From the NCBI RefSeq assembly GCF_000774145.1, contig NZ_KN322986.1, forward strand, positions 62,001-126,000: a stretch of DNA of 64,000 bases. The letters run 5' to 3'. The notes beneath the pieces were generated by a model, which worked only from the letters and a program-made list of their open reading frames with translations, was not told where the DNA came from and searched no databases. Source of the DNA: Pseudomonas mediterranea CFBP 5447 (GTDB lineage Bacteria; Pseudomonadota; Gammaproteobacteria; Pseudomonadales; Pseudomonadaceae). The position numbers were made by a program, and so were the translations under genes. This document shows, piece by piece, positions 54,509 through 63,436 of this stretch (position 1 is the stretch's first letter; every line of letters starts with the position of its first letter).

Positions 54509-54922
54509 ATGAAAAATACGCTGACGGGATGCACGTGGTTACTTCTATTGTTGATCGACCATGGCAGGGCCGGCGAAATAACCTGTCCTGCCATTGCGAA
54601 TATCAGTGAACACATCAAACCCTGGGAAGTTAAGCCCATCGAAGTACAGGATGAACGAGAGTGGGCAAGTCAGAGCGCCATTAACATGGACGATCCGGCA
54701 TCCATGAAATTCAACGGCGCCGAGTTTGCTCTCCATGACATTGACGACCCACAAACACCGGGAGGAACGACCCTCACTTGCGCATACGCATCCGTCAATC
54801 TGGCTCTCCAGTACCTTCAGATACAGCCGCCTGGTTCAGTGTGGACGAATCGGCGCTGCGAAAATCTTGCCCTTCAGGTGTGCAAGCTTATCGAGGCTGA
54901 CGACTTCAACCTGAGTTTCTGA
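54509..54922 (+). CDS. Hypothetical exported protein
   Basis: This is a 137-residue protein with a short signal peptide (MKNTLTGCTWLLLLLIDHGRAG). The mature part contains four or five Cys (ITCPAI, LTCAYA, RRCENL, LQVCKL), probably disulphide-bonded in the periplasm. I do not recognise the family with confidence; it is reminiscent of small Pseudomonas-restricted DUF3757-like proteins. The start is chosen for its GGAG ribosome binding site and signal peptide. The frame is open back to 54446. Confidence 0.65.
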   Translation: MKNTLTGCTWLLLLLIDHGRAGEITCPAIANISEHIKPWEVKPIEVQDEREWASQSAINMDDPASMKFNGAEFALHDIDDPQTPGGTTLTCAYASVNLALQYLQIQPPGSVWTNRRCENLALQVCKLIEADDFNLSF

Positions 54923-55006
54923 TGGATCTATCACTCGCCCGCCGCTGGCAGATGACCCAGAGTCCGCTGATACCGTACAGTGCGCCACCCTCTGAAGAGT
55001 TTGCCT

Positions 55007-55585
55007 ATGGACATAAAAATTGGTGGCGCCACCCTCGCGGTGATCCTGGCGGGCATGCTGATCGTGCTAGGTGTCAACGAATGCCAGCGAGGACCACTGA
55101 ATCCGGAGGTGGCCGATGGTGTCAGCGAGGAACAGAAGACCTGGCTGACCATCGAACATCGCATCAAGCGCTACGACCCGTCCCTGATCTCGGTGACCCG
55201 CGACCAGCAAACACTCACCATCACCTATCGCCCGGACGCAGCCGCCGAGAATGACGAGGACTGGGTGCCGCGTCTGCTACGCGTTGTCGGCCATGGCCTC
55301 GCCGCGCTCAATAATGCCCCAGGGGGCAAGCAGTACATTCAGGTAACGGTCAAGGCCCGGCTGCTTGCCGACGACGACGTTGAACTGGTCTACGACATGC
55401 AGGGGTTCGATGCGATCAAGACCCAAAGGGATGGCTACACCACCTTCGCCAGCCTGCCCCGCAGCCTCACATTCGGCCGGGATGCGCTGGCCCAGGCCCA
55501 GCAAGAATGTCGGGACACGAATGTCTGGGGGTTCTACCCGGACTTCTGCGAGCGGGTCAAAACGGCAACGGTAACCCAGCCCTGA
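55007..55585 (+). CDS. Hypothetical membrane-anchored protein
   Basis: This is a 192-residue protein with a single N-terminal hydrophobic anchor (GATLAVILAGMLIVLGVNEC) and a polar remainder. The Cys after the helix (VNECQRG) is not in a clear lipobox. I recognise no domain. It is followed by a bidirectional terminator. The function is unknown; the base composition matches the neighbours. Confidence 0.7.
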   Translation: MDIKIGGATLAVILAGMLIVLGVNECQRGPLNPEVADGVSEEQKTWLTIEHRIKRYDPSLISVTRDQQTLTITYRPDAAAENDEDWVPRLLRVVGHGLAALNNAPGGKQYIQVTVKARLLADDDVELVYDMQGFDAIKTQRDGYTTFASLPRSLTFGRDALAQAQQECRDTNVWGFYPDFCERVKTATVTQP

Positions 55586-55655
55586 GTGGGGGATGGGAAA
55601 TGGAACGAACAGCTTATGAACGAACAGGCAGCAGACACCTGCCACTACAGCCAAA

Positions 55656-55686
55656 TAAAAAGGGCGACATCACTGTCGCCCTTTTT
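55656..55686. terminator. Bidirectional terminator
   Basis: AAAGGGCGACA and TGTCGCCCTTT pair around a short loop, with TTTTT on plus and an A/T run on minus. It lies between the convergent hypothetical gene and fdhA. Confidence 0.88.
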
Positions 55687-55703
55687 CCGTCTTGCCTACA
55701 GCC

Positions 55704-56903
55704 TTACGCCGCGCTGAACAACTTGTGCGGGTCGATCACGAATTTCTTCGGTACACCAGCGTCGAATTCGCCGTAGCCTTTCGGCGCGTCGTCCAGGCTG
55801 ATGACCTGTACGCCGACGATTTCCGCGATGTTGATGCGGTCCCACATGATCGCCTGCATCAGCGCGCGGTTGTACTTCATCACCGGGGTCTGGCCGGTGT
55901 GGAAGCTGTGGGACTTGGCCCAGCCGAGGCCGAAGCGGATGCTCAGGGCACCGATCTTGGCGGCGGCATCGACCGCGCCCGGATCTTCGGTGACGTACAA
56001 GCCAGGGATACCGATCTTGCCGGCGACACGGGTCACTTGCATCAGGGAGTTGAGCACGGTGGCCGGAGCCTCCTGCTTGACGCCTTCATGGCCATGACCA
56101 CGGGCTTCGAAGCCCACGGCGTCGACAGCGCAGTCAACTTCCGGCTCGCCCAGCAGGTCAGCGATCTGCTCGTGCAGCGGAGTGTCCTTGGACAGGTCGG
56201 CGATTTCGAAACCCTGGGCCTTGGCGTGAGCCAGGCGAACCGGGTTGACGTCGCCGACGATGACCACTGCCGCGCCCAGCAGACGAGCAGAGGCCGCAGC
56301 AGCCAGACCGACCGGACCGGCACCCGCGATGTACACGGTGCTGCCAGGACCCACGCCGGCAGTCACTGCACCGTGGTAACCGGTAGGCAGGATGTCGGAC
56401 AGGCAGGTCAGGTCGCGGATTTTCTCCATGGCCTTGTCGCGGTCCGGCAGTTTCAGCAGGTTGAAGTCGGCATACGGCACCAGCACGTATTCGGCCTGGC
56501 CGCCGGTCCAGTCACCCATGTCGACATAGCCGTAGGCGCCACCGGCACGGGCCGGGTTGACGGTCAGGCAGACGCCGGTGTGCTGTTCCTTGCAGGAACG
56601 GCAACGACCGCACGCAACGTTGAACGGTACCGACACCAGATCACCGATCTTCAGGTTCTCGACGTCGCTGCCCTTCTCGATCACTTCACCGGTGATCTCG
56701 TGACCCAGGACCAGGCCGGTCTGAGCGGTGGTACGGCCGCGCACCATGTGCTGGTCGGAGCCGCAGATGTTGGTGGATACCACGCGCAGGATGACGCCGT
56801 GCTCGATCTTCCTGCCACGCGGGTCCTGCATTTTTGGATAGTCGATCTTCTGTACTTCGACCTTGCCGTTGCCGAGATAGACGACACCACGATTACCGGA
56901 CAT
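55704..56903 (-). CDS. fdhA: Glutathione-independent formaldehyde dehydrogenase
   Basis: FdhA oxidises formaldehyde with NAD to formate without added glutathione. The 399-residue zinc medium-chain dehydrogenase has the catalytic zinc site in STNICGSDQHMVRGR and GHEITGEV, structural-zinc cysteines in CGRCRSCKEQHTGVC, and the NAD-binding GAGPVGLAAAASARLLGA. The length equals the P. putida enzyme. It lies at the end of the sarcosine oxidase cluster, which releases formaldehyde or methylene-THF, so it handles the C1 product. Confidence 0.96.
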   Translation of the reverse strand: MSGNRGVVYLGNGKVEVQKIDYPKMQDPRGRKIEHGVILRVVSTNICGSDQHMVRGRTTAQTGLVLGHEITGEVIEKGSDVENLKIGDLVSVPFNVACGRCRSCKEQHTGVCLTVNPARAGGAYGYVDMGDWTGGQAEYVLVPYADFNLLKLPDRDKAMEKIRDLTCLSDILPTGYHGAVTAGVGPGSTVYIAGAGPVGLAAAASARLLGAAVVIVGDVNPVRLAHAKAQGFEIADLSKDTPLHEQIADLLGEPEVDCAVDAVGFEARGHGHEGVKQEAPATVLNSLMQVTRVAGKIGIPGLYVTEDPGAVDAAAKIGALSIRFGLGWAKSHSFHTGQTPVMKYNRALMQAIMWDRINIAEIVGVQVISLDDAPKGYGEFDAGVPKKFVIDPHKLFSAA

Positions 56904-57031
56904 GCTTTCACCTCGCTGTTGTTTTTGTGGAACTGCGTCACCCAGGCAGGCAGCGCGTTTGTGCTCGGATTAGTACGGGGATTATCAAAGAAGAACTGCT
57001 CGCCAACGGGCCCCAGAGCGCCGCCAAGCAT

Positions 57032-57889
57032 CTAAAGAACGACAGTGCGATTGGCGTTCAGGAACACCCGCCGTTCAATGTGGTACCCCACGGCCCGGGC
57101 CAATGTGAGCCCTTCGATATCCCGCCCCTTGGCAATCAGGTCCTCGGGGTAATGACTGTGGTCCACTACTTCCACGCCCTGGGCGATGATCGGGCCTTCG
57201 TCCAGATCGTTATTGATGTAGTGCGCCGTGGCACCCACCAGTTTCACGCCTTTGTTGTAGGCCTGGTGATACGGTTTCGCGCCCTTGAAACCAGGCAGCA
57301 GGGAGTGGTGGATGTTGATCGCCTTGCCGTCGAGCTTGCGACACAGCTCCGGCGACAGCACCTGCATGTAGCGGGCGAGAATCACCAGCTCGGCGCCGGT
57401 GTCTTCGATCACCTGCCACACCTGACGCTCCTGGGCCGGCTTGTCGTTCGGGTCCAGGGGGAAATGGTAGTAGGGAATCTGGTGCCAGTCGGCCAGCGGC
57501 TTGAGGTCCGGGTGATTGGACACCACCGCGACCACGTCCATGGACAGCTGGCCGATGCGCTGGCGATAGAGCAAATCGTTGAGGCAGTGATCGGCCTTGG
57601 ACACCATGATCACCACTTTCGGCCGGTAGTTGGGCGGCGTCAGTTCGAAGACCATGCCAAAGGCTTCGGCACGCTCGGCCAGGCCGGCACGGAAATCCTG
57701 CTCGTCGAAACCATCGGGTTGGCGGAATTCCACACGAATGAAGAAACGCCCCGAAAGCCGGTCGTCGAAGGAGTGGTGCTCGGTGACATAGCAACCCTGC
57801 TCGAACAGAAAGCGAGTCACCGCGTCCACGGTGCCGAGCACGCTGGGGCAGTCGGCAGTCAAAATCCATGTGTCTGGGGCGCGGCTCAT
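57032..57889 (-). CDS. purU: Formyltetrahydrofolate deformylase PurU
   Basis: PurU hydrolyses 10-formyl-THF to formate and THF. The 285-residue protein has an N-terminal ACT domain (TADCPSVLGTVDAVTRFLFE) and a formyl-transferase-like catalytic domain with KAINIHHSLLPGFKGAKPYH and GATAHYINNDLDEGPII, including the catalytic His and Asp. The start at 57889 is preferred; the frame extends through a repeat to 58069 without support. Its place between soxG and fdhA fits recycling of folate C1 units from sarcosine. Confidence 0.96.
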   Translation of the reverse strand: MSRAPDTWILTADCPSVLGTVDAVTRFLFEQGCYVTEHHSFDDRLSGRFFIRVEFRQPDGFDEQDFRAGLAERAEAFGMVFELTPPNYRPKVVIMVSKADHCLNDLLYRQRIGQLSMDVVAVVSNHPDLKPLADWHQIPYYHFPLDPNDKPAQERQVWQVIEDTGAELVILARYMQVLSPELCRKLDGKAINIHHSLLPGFKGAKPYHQAYNKGVKLVGATAHYINNDLDEGPIIAQGVEVVDHSHYPEDLIAKGRDIEGLTLARAVGYHIERRVFLNANRTVVL

Positions 57890-57904
57890 TCGTGATACTC
57901 CTCT

Positions 57905-58012
57905 GATCGTTCCCACGCTCTGCGTGGGAATGCCACCATGGACGCTCTGCGTCCGCCTTTGGGGACGCCGAGCGTCCCGGGATGCATTCCCACGCAGAGC
58001 GTGGGAACGATC
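57905..58012. repeat. Long inverted repeat of the CGTTCCCACGC class
   Basis: GATCGTTCCCACGCTCTGCG at the left is exactly inverted at the right (CGCAGAGCGTGGGAACGATC), with a 29-bp arm on each side. Inner arms GGACGCTCTGCGTCC and GGGGACGCCGAGCGTCCC form further hairpins. This is a third repeat class in the window, lying between purU and soxG. Confidence 0.88.
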
Positions 58013-58014
58013 AA

Positions 58015-58647
58015 TCAGGCCTGCACGCTCAAGCCATACTCGGCCGACGCATCCTGCAGCCACAGCCACCAGTAATCGGAGAAGCTGCGACGGATCAGCA
58101 GTTCCCAGGTGTCTTCGGCAGTGTGGCGGATCACCAGTTGCGACTTGGCGAACACCGTGCCCACGGCCTTGCCTACCGGGAAGTTGCTTGGGTGTACATC
58201 GTAGCTGGTGGATTTCATCAGCACGTCGCGCACGTTCGGACCGGACAGCTCAAGGATCTGCTGGCCGCCACTGACGTTGACGATCTGGATGTGCAGGTCG
58301 CCCAGGGCTTCACGCAGCTTTTTCTCGACGGCGAACTCTTCACCGGTCGGCACGACCAGCAACCATTCATCCGGGCCCATCCATTGCAGGCTGGTCTCAC
58401 CCTTGACGATCACGCTCAACGCGCCCGGCAATTCGATGCCCAGGGCCTTGTGCACGCCCGCGGCGAATGCCGCATCGTGGCCATCGCCACGGATGGTCAG
58501 GTGGCCCAGGAGTTTTTTCTCACGCACGGTCACACCGGCGTTCTTGCGTCCCTTGCCCACCAGGCTGGCGAGGTCGGCATGGTGCAGCGACGACTCGGCT
58601 TTGGCCCCGGTGGTTGGGCGTTGTTGGTAAACATTGGCTGCTGTCAT
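58015..58647 (-). CDS. soxG: Sarcosine oxidase gamma subunit
   Basis: This is the 210-residue gamma subunit of heterotetrameric sarcosine oxidase, a GcvT-like structural subunit. Segments LPGALSVIVKGETSLQWMGP and VSGGQQILELSGPNVRDVLM are characteristic. It follows soxA after a 159-bp gap with a REP-like pair. The start at 58647 gives MTAANVYQQRP. Confidence 0.94.
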   Translation of the reverse strand: MTAANVYQQRPTTGAKAESSLHHADLASLVGKGRKNAGVTVREKKLLGHLTIRGDGHDAAFAAGVHKALGIELPGALSVIVKGETSLQWMGPDEWLLVVPTGEEFAVEKKLREALGDLHIQIVNVSGGQQILELSGPNVRDVLMKSTSYDVHPSNFPVGKAVGTVFAKSQLVIRHTAEDTWELLIRRSFSDYWWLWLQDASAEYGLSVQA

Positions 58648-58693
58648 ATAGCACCTGTCATGAATGCTTGCTCGACCTGCCGGTGCGTGGCGC

Positions 58694-58780
58694 TGTGGGA
58701 GCAAGGCTTGCTCGCGATTAACGATAACTCGGTCTGATAGCTACCGTGTCGCCTGCATCGCGAGCAAGCTTTGCTCCCAC
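58694..58780. repeat. Variant REP pair between soxA and soxG
   Basis: The units read GTGGGAGCAAGGCTTGCTCG and the inverse, with AAGGCTT replacing the GAGCCT core of the main class. The IS110 target sequence is therefore absent here. Confidence 0.85.
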
Positions 58781-58806
58781 ACGCCCCCACCCACAGGGCT
58801 CAAGTG

Positions 58807-61800
58807 TTAGATATTCTGCCGATCGCCCTTCGGATCGAAGAACACCGAAGAAACGATCTCTGCCTCGATCACGCTGCCATCGGCCTGCGGCGAGAAGACC
58901 CGCTCACCGATGCGCTTCAGGCCGCCCTTGACCACACCCATGGCGAACGAATAGCCCAGGGAGTTGTGTGCGTAGCTGGAGGTCACGTGACCCACCATGG
59001 TCATCGGGATCGCCTGCTTGGGGTTGAAGACCAGTTGCGCGCCTTCCGGCAGCCAGACATTCGGGTCGATCGGCTTGAGGCCCACCAGTTGCTTGCGGTT
59101 TTCACGCACGCAATCTTCCCGGTTCATGCCACGCCAGCCGATCCACGAGAACGGTTTGGTACGGCCCACGCACCAGCCCATGTTCAGGTCGTCCGGGGTC
59201 ATCGAGCCGTCGGTGTCCTGGCCGACGATGATGAAGCCCTTCTCGGCCCGCAGTACGTGCATGGTTTCAGTGCCGTACGGGGTCAGGTTGTACTTCTTGC
59301 CGGCCTCGACGATCTTCTCGAGCACGCCCATGGCGTAGTCGGCCTGCACGTTGATTTCGTACGACAGCTCGCCGGTGAACGAGATCCGGAACACCCGCGC
59401 CGGTACGCCAGCCACCAGGCCTTCTTTCCAGGTCATGAACGGGAAGCCGTCACGATCCAGGTCGATGTCGGTGACTTCGCTCAGCAGCTTGCGGCTGTTG
59501 GGCCCCGACAAGGTCATGGTTGCCCAGTGGTCGGTGACCGAGGTGAAGTACACCTTCAGGTCCGGCCATTCGGTCTGCTGGTAGATCTCCAGCCATTGCA
59601 GCACACGGGCCGCACCGCCGGTGGTGGTGGTCATGATGAAATGGTTGTCGGCGACACAGGCGGTCACGCCGTCGTCGAACACCATGCCATCTTCCTTGCA
59701 CATCAGGCCGTAGCGGGCCTTGCCCACGTCGAGCTTGGTCCAGGCGTTGGTGTAGATGCGGTTGAGGAACTCACGGGCGTCCGGGCCCTGGATGTCGATC
59801 TTGCCCAGGGTCGAGGCGTCCAGCAGGCCGACGCTTTCACGCACAGCCTTGCATTCGCGCTTGACCGCGGCATGCATGTCTTCGCCGTTCCTCGGGAAGT
59901 ACCAAGGACGCTTCCACTGGCCGACGTCTTCGAACTCGGCGCCGTTCTTCACATGCCAGGCATGCAGCGCGGTGAAGCGAACCGGTTCGAAGATGTGCCC
60001 GCAGTGCCGGCCGGCCACCGCGCCGAATGTCACCGGCGTGTAGTTCGGACGGAACATGGTGGTGCCCATCTGCGGGATGCTCACGTTCAGCGAACGGGCC
60101 GCGATGGCCAGGCCGTTGACGTTGCCCAGCTTGCCCTGGTCGGTACCGAAGCCCAGTGCGGTGTAGCGCTTGACGTGTTCCACCGACTCGAAGCCTTCGC
60201 GGGTAGCGAGCTCGATAGCAGCGGCGGTGACGTCGTTCTGCAGGTCGACGAATTGCTTCGGCGCCCGTGCGGTGGCTTTTTCGTGCGGCACCTGGAACAG
60301 CGCCAGGGTTGGCTCTTCGTGACGGCTCAGAGCCTTAGGCAGCACCCCTTCCACGGTTTTGAAGCCGGCTTCGCTGGCCGCGCGCGCGCCGCCCTCGAAA
60401 CCATCGGCCAGGGTATCGCCGAGGCTGTAGACGCCATTCACGCCGCCGACACATACGCGTTTCTGCGGTGCTTCGCCCGGTACGAAACCGAGGATGTCTT
60501 CACGCCAGATCGGCTTGCCGCCCAGGTGCGAAGCCAAGTGGACCACCGGACTGTAGCCGCCGGAGCTGGCAACCAGGTCGCAGTCCAGCCATTCGCCGGG
60601 GCTGGTGACTTTTTGTCCGCGGACATCGATCGCGGCGACGCGAGCAGCGGTCACGCGCTTGCTGCCACGGGCCTCGATCACGGCGCTGCCGGTGAGGATG
60701 CGGATGCCTTTGGCGCGGGCTTCTTCCACCAGCGCGCCGCGTGGGTTGCTGCGGGCATCGGCGACGGCGACGACTTGCAGGCCGGCATCGAACCAGTCCA
60801 GCGCAACGCGATAGGCGTGGTCGTTGTTGGTGGACAGCACCAGCTTCTTGCCCGGTGCCACGCCGTAGCGACGCACGTAGGTAGAGACTGCACCGGCCAG
60901 CATGTTGCCCGGTACGTCGTTATTGCCGTAGACCAGCGGACGCTCGCAAGCACCGGTGGCCAGTACTACGCGCTTGGCGCGAACACGGTTGATGCGCTGA
61001 CGCACCTGGCCGATCGGCGCGCGGTCACCGAGGTGGTCGGTGAGGCGTTCGTGGATGGTCAGGAAGTTGTGGTCGTGGTAGCCGTTCACCGTGGCGCGAG
61101 GCAACAACAATACTTCCGGCATCGAGCGCAGCTCAGCCACGACTGCCGCGACCCACTCGGTCGCCGGCTTGCCGTCCAGGCTCTCGCGGGAATCGAGCAG
61201 GCTGCCGCCGAACTCTTCCTGCTCGTCAGCCACGATCACCCGCGCACCGCTGCGACCGGCGGCCAAAGCGGCGGCCAGGCCCGCAGGGCCGGCACCGACG
61301 ACCAGCACGTCGCAGTGACGGTTCATGTAGTCGTAGGTATCCGGATCGTTCTCGGTCGGCGAGCGACCCAGGCCGGCGGCCTTGCGGATGTACTTTTCGT
61401 AAGTCATCCAGAACGATTGCGGGTACATGAAGGTTTTGTAGTAGAAGCCCGGCGGCATCATCTTGCCGCCGACCTTGCCGAGAATACCCATCACGTCGTT
61501 GTTCACGCTCGGCCAGCCGTTGGTGCTGGTGGCGACCAGGCCCTGGTACAGCGCCTGTTGCGTGGCACGCACGTTAGGAATCTGCGTGGCTTCGGTGGCG
61601 CCGATCTGCAGCACCGCGTTCGGCTCTTCCGCGCCGGCGGCGAAGATGCCCCGTGGACGGGAATACTTGAAACTGCGACCGATGATGTCGACGCCGTTGG
61701 CCAGCAGTGCAGCGGCCAGGGAATCGCCTTCGAAGCCTTTGTAGGTCTGGCCGTTGAAGGTGAAGCTCAGTACTTTGTTGCGGTCGATCCGTCCGCCGTT

Positions 61801-61824
61801 GGACAGGCGATTGATCTGGCTCAT
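58807..61824 (-). CDS. soxA: Sarcosine oxidase alpha subunit
   Basis: This is the 1005-residue alpha subunit. It has an N-terminal region with a ferredoxin-like part, a central NAD-binding dehydrogenase fold (VLVVGAGPAGLAAALAAGRS, about residue 173) and a C-terminal GcvT-like folate-binding half (about 600-1005, for example KIDIQGPDAREFLNRIYTNA and FTGELSYEINVQADYAMGVL). With soxB, D and G it oxidatively demethylates sarcosine to glycine, transferring the methyl carbon to THF or releasing formaldehyde. It overlaps soxD by 4 bases. Confidence 0.96.
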   Translation of the reverse strand: MSQINRLSNGGRIDRNKVLSFTFNGQTYKGFEGDSLAAALLANGVDIIGRSFKYSRPRGIFAAGAEEPNAVLQIGATEATQIPNVRATQQALYQGLVATSTNGWPSVNNDVMGILGKVGGKMMPPGFYYKTFMYPQSFWMTYEKYIRKAAGLGRSPTENDPDTYDYMNRHCDVLVVGAGPAGLAAALAAGRSGARVIVADEQEEFGGSLLDSRESLDGKPATEWVAAVVAELRSMPEVLLLPRATVNGYHDHNFLTIHERLTDHLGDRAPIGQVRQRINRVRAKRVVLATGACERPLVYGNNDVPGNMLAGAVSTYVRRYGVAPGKKLVLSTNNDHAYRVALDWFDAGLQVVAVADARSNPRGALVEEARAKGIRILTGSAVIEARGSKRVTAARVAAIDVRGQKVTSPGEWLDCDLVASSGGYSPVVHLASHLGGKPIWREDILGFVPGEAPQKRVCVGGVNGVYSLGDTLADGFEGGARAASEAGFKTVEGVLPKALSRHEEPTLALFQVPHEKATARAPKQFVDLQNDVTAAAIELATREGFESVEHVKRYTALGFGTDQGKLGNVNGLAIAARSLNVSIPQMGTTMFRPNYTPVTFGAVAGRHCGHIFEPVRFTALHAWHVKNGAEFEDVGQWKRPWYFPRNGEDMHAAVKRECKAVRESVGLLDASTLGKIDIQGPDAREFLNRIYTNAWTKLDVGKARYGLMCKEDGMVFDDGVTACVADNHFIMTTTTGGAARVLQWLEIYQQTEWPDLKVYFTSVTDHWATMTLSGPNSRKLLSEVTDIDLDRDGFPFMTWKEGLVAGVPARVFRISFTGELSYEINVQADYAMGVLEKIVEAGKKYNLTPYGTETMHVLRAEKGFIIVGQDTDGSMTPDDLNMGWCVGRTKPFSWIGWRGMNREDCVRENRKQLVGLKPIDPNVWLPEGAQLVFNPKQAIPMTMVGHVTSSYAHNSLGYSFAMGVVKGGLKRIGERVFSPQADGSVIEAEIVSSVFFDPKGDRQNI

Positions 61825-62150
61825 ACCTTCTCTCCCAGAGCCTGTGCGGCCGCTTTCGGACTGTCAGCCTTGTCAGTGAATTGCGGCTTTTGGCCGATCT
61901 TGTAGGTTTCCAGGATTTCGTAGGTCACGGTGTCGCGGGTCGCGTTGAAGTACTGACGGCAACCGGCAGCGTGGATCCACAACTCATGGTGCAGGCCGCG
62001 AGGGTTGTCGCGGAAGAACATGTAGTCGCCCCACTCCTCGTCGGTGCAGCTGTTCGGGTCCAGTGGACGCGGGATGTGCGCCTGGCCGGACGAATGGAAT
62101 TCCTCTTCGGAGCGCAGTTCGCCGCAGTGAGGACAGAAGATGTGCAACAT
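61821..62150 (-). CDS. soxD: Sarcosine oxidase delta subunit
   Basis: This is the 109-residue delta subunit, which binds zinc through CPHCG (Cys6, Cys9) and the later HAAGC pair. Segments such as DEEWGDYMFFRDNPRGLHHE and WIHAAGCRQYFNATRDT are diagnostic. It starts 14 bp after soxB and overlaps soxA by 4 bases. Confidence 0.95.
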   Translation of the reverse strand: MLHIFCPHCGELRSEEEFHSSGQAHIPRPLDPNSCTDEEWGDYMFFRDNPRGLHHELWIHAAGCRQYFNATRDTVTYEILETYKIGQKPQFTDKADSPKAAAQALGEKV

Positions 62151-62164
62151 AGGGATTTCTCCTG

Positions 62165-63415
62165 TTAGTGGGCGACGGCAGCAGCGCCGTGTTCGTCGAT
62201 GAGCGCACCGTTGTGGAAACGGTCGATGGAAAACGGTGCGGCCAGCGGGTGCATTTCACCCTTGGCCAGGCTGGCGGCAAACACGTTGCCCGAGCCCGGC
62301 GTGGCCTTGAAGCCACCGGTACCCCAACCGCAGTTGAAGAACATGTTCGGCACCGGCGTCTTGGAGATGATCGGGCAGGCGTCCGGCGTGGTGTCGACGA
62401 TGCCGCCCCACTGACGGTTCATGCGCACCCGCGAGAGCACCGGGAACATCTCGACGATGGCCTGGATGGTGTGTTCGATCACCGGGTACGAACCGCGCTG
62501 GCCGTAGCCGACCCAGCCGTCGATACCGGCACCGATCACCAGGTCGCCCTTGTCGGACTGGCTGATGTAGCCGTGTACGGCGTTGGACATGATCACGCTG
62601 TCGATGATCGGCTTGATCGGCTCGGACACCAGGGCTTGCAACGGGTGGGATTCGACCGGCAGGCGGAAGCCGGCCAGTTTGGCCATGTGCCCCGAGTTAC
62701 CGGCGGTCACCACGCCGACGCGCTTGGCGCCGATGAAGCCCTTGTTGGTCTCCACACCAATGCACACGCCGTTTTCCTTGCGGAAACCGATCACTTCGGT
62801 CTGCTGGATCAGGTCCACGCCGAGGGCGTCCGCGGCACGGGCAAAGCCCCAGGCCACGGCATCGTGACGGGCCACGCCGCCGCGACGCTGGACGGTAGCG
62901 CCCATTACCGGGTAGCGGGTGTTCTTCGAGCAATCCAGGTACGGGATCTCGTCGGCCACTTGCTTAGCGTTGAGCAGCTCGCCGTCCACGCCGTTGAGGC
63001 GGTTGGCGTTGACCCGACGCTCGGAGTCGCGGATGTCCTGCAGGGTGTGGCACAGGTTGTACACACCGCGCTGGGAGAACATCACGTTGTAGTTCAGGTC
63101 CTGGGACAGGCCTTCCCACAGCTTCATCGCGTGTTCGTACAGGTGGGCCGATTCGTCCCACAGGTAGTTGGAGCGCACGATGGTGGTGTTGCGCGCGGTG
63201 TTACCGCCGCCCAGCCAGCCTTTCTCGACCACGGCCACGTTGGTGATGCCGTGTTCCTTGGCCAGGTAGTAGGCGGTCGCCAGACCATGCCCGCCACCGC
63301 CGACGATAACCACGTCGTAGACCTTTTTCGGCGTCGGCGTGCGCCACATCCGCTGCCAGTTTTCATGATGGCTGAGAGAGTGTTTGAAGAGGCCGAAGCC
63401 CGAATAGCGTTGCAT
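62165..63415 (-). CDS. soxB: Sarcosine oxidase beta subunit
   Basis: This is the 416-residue flavin subunit. The FAD-binding motif [18 protein letters not shown] is near residue 36. A His in [16 protein letters not shown] is the expected site of covalent FMN attachment. The start is the ATG at 63415, placed 8 bp after GGAG; an ATG two codons upstream is too close to the ribosome binding site. It follows glyA by about 20 bp and begins soxBDAG. Confidence 0.95.
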   Translation of the reverse strand: MQRYSGFGLFKHSLSHHENWQRMWRTPTPKKVYDVVIVGGGGHGLATAYYLAKEHGITNVAVVEKGWLGGGNTARNTTIVRSNYLWDESAHLYEHAMKLWEGLSQDLNYNVMFSQRGVYNLCHTLQDIRDSERRVNANRLNGVDGELLNAKQVADEIPYLDCSKNTRYPVMGATVQRRGGVARHDAVAWGFARAADALGVDLIQQTEVIGFRKENGVCIGVETNKGFIGAKRVGVVTAGNSGHMAKLAGFRLPVESHPLQALVSEPIKPIIDSVIMSNAVHGYISQSDKGDLVIGAGIDGWVGYGQRGSYPVIEHTIQAIVEMFPVLSRVRMNRQWGGIVDTTPDACPIISKTPVPNMFFNCGWGTGGFKATPGSGNVFAASLAKGEMHPLAAPFSIDRFHNGALIDEHGAAAVAH

Positions 63416-63436
63416 AGTCATTACTCCAAAACCGAC

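Noticed and set aside
58771-61905. 1044-codon open frame on the plus strand
   Set aside because: It lies fully antisense to soxA, whose domains and operon overlaps are clear; long antisense frames are expected in GC-rich codon-biased DNA.
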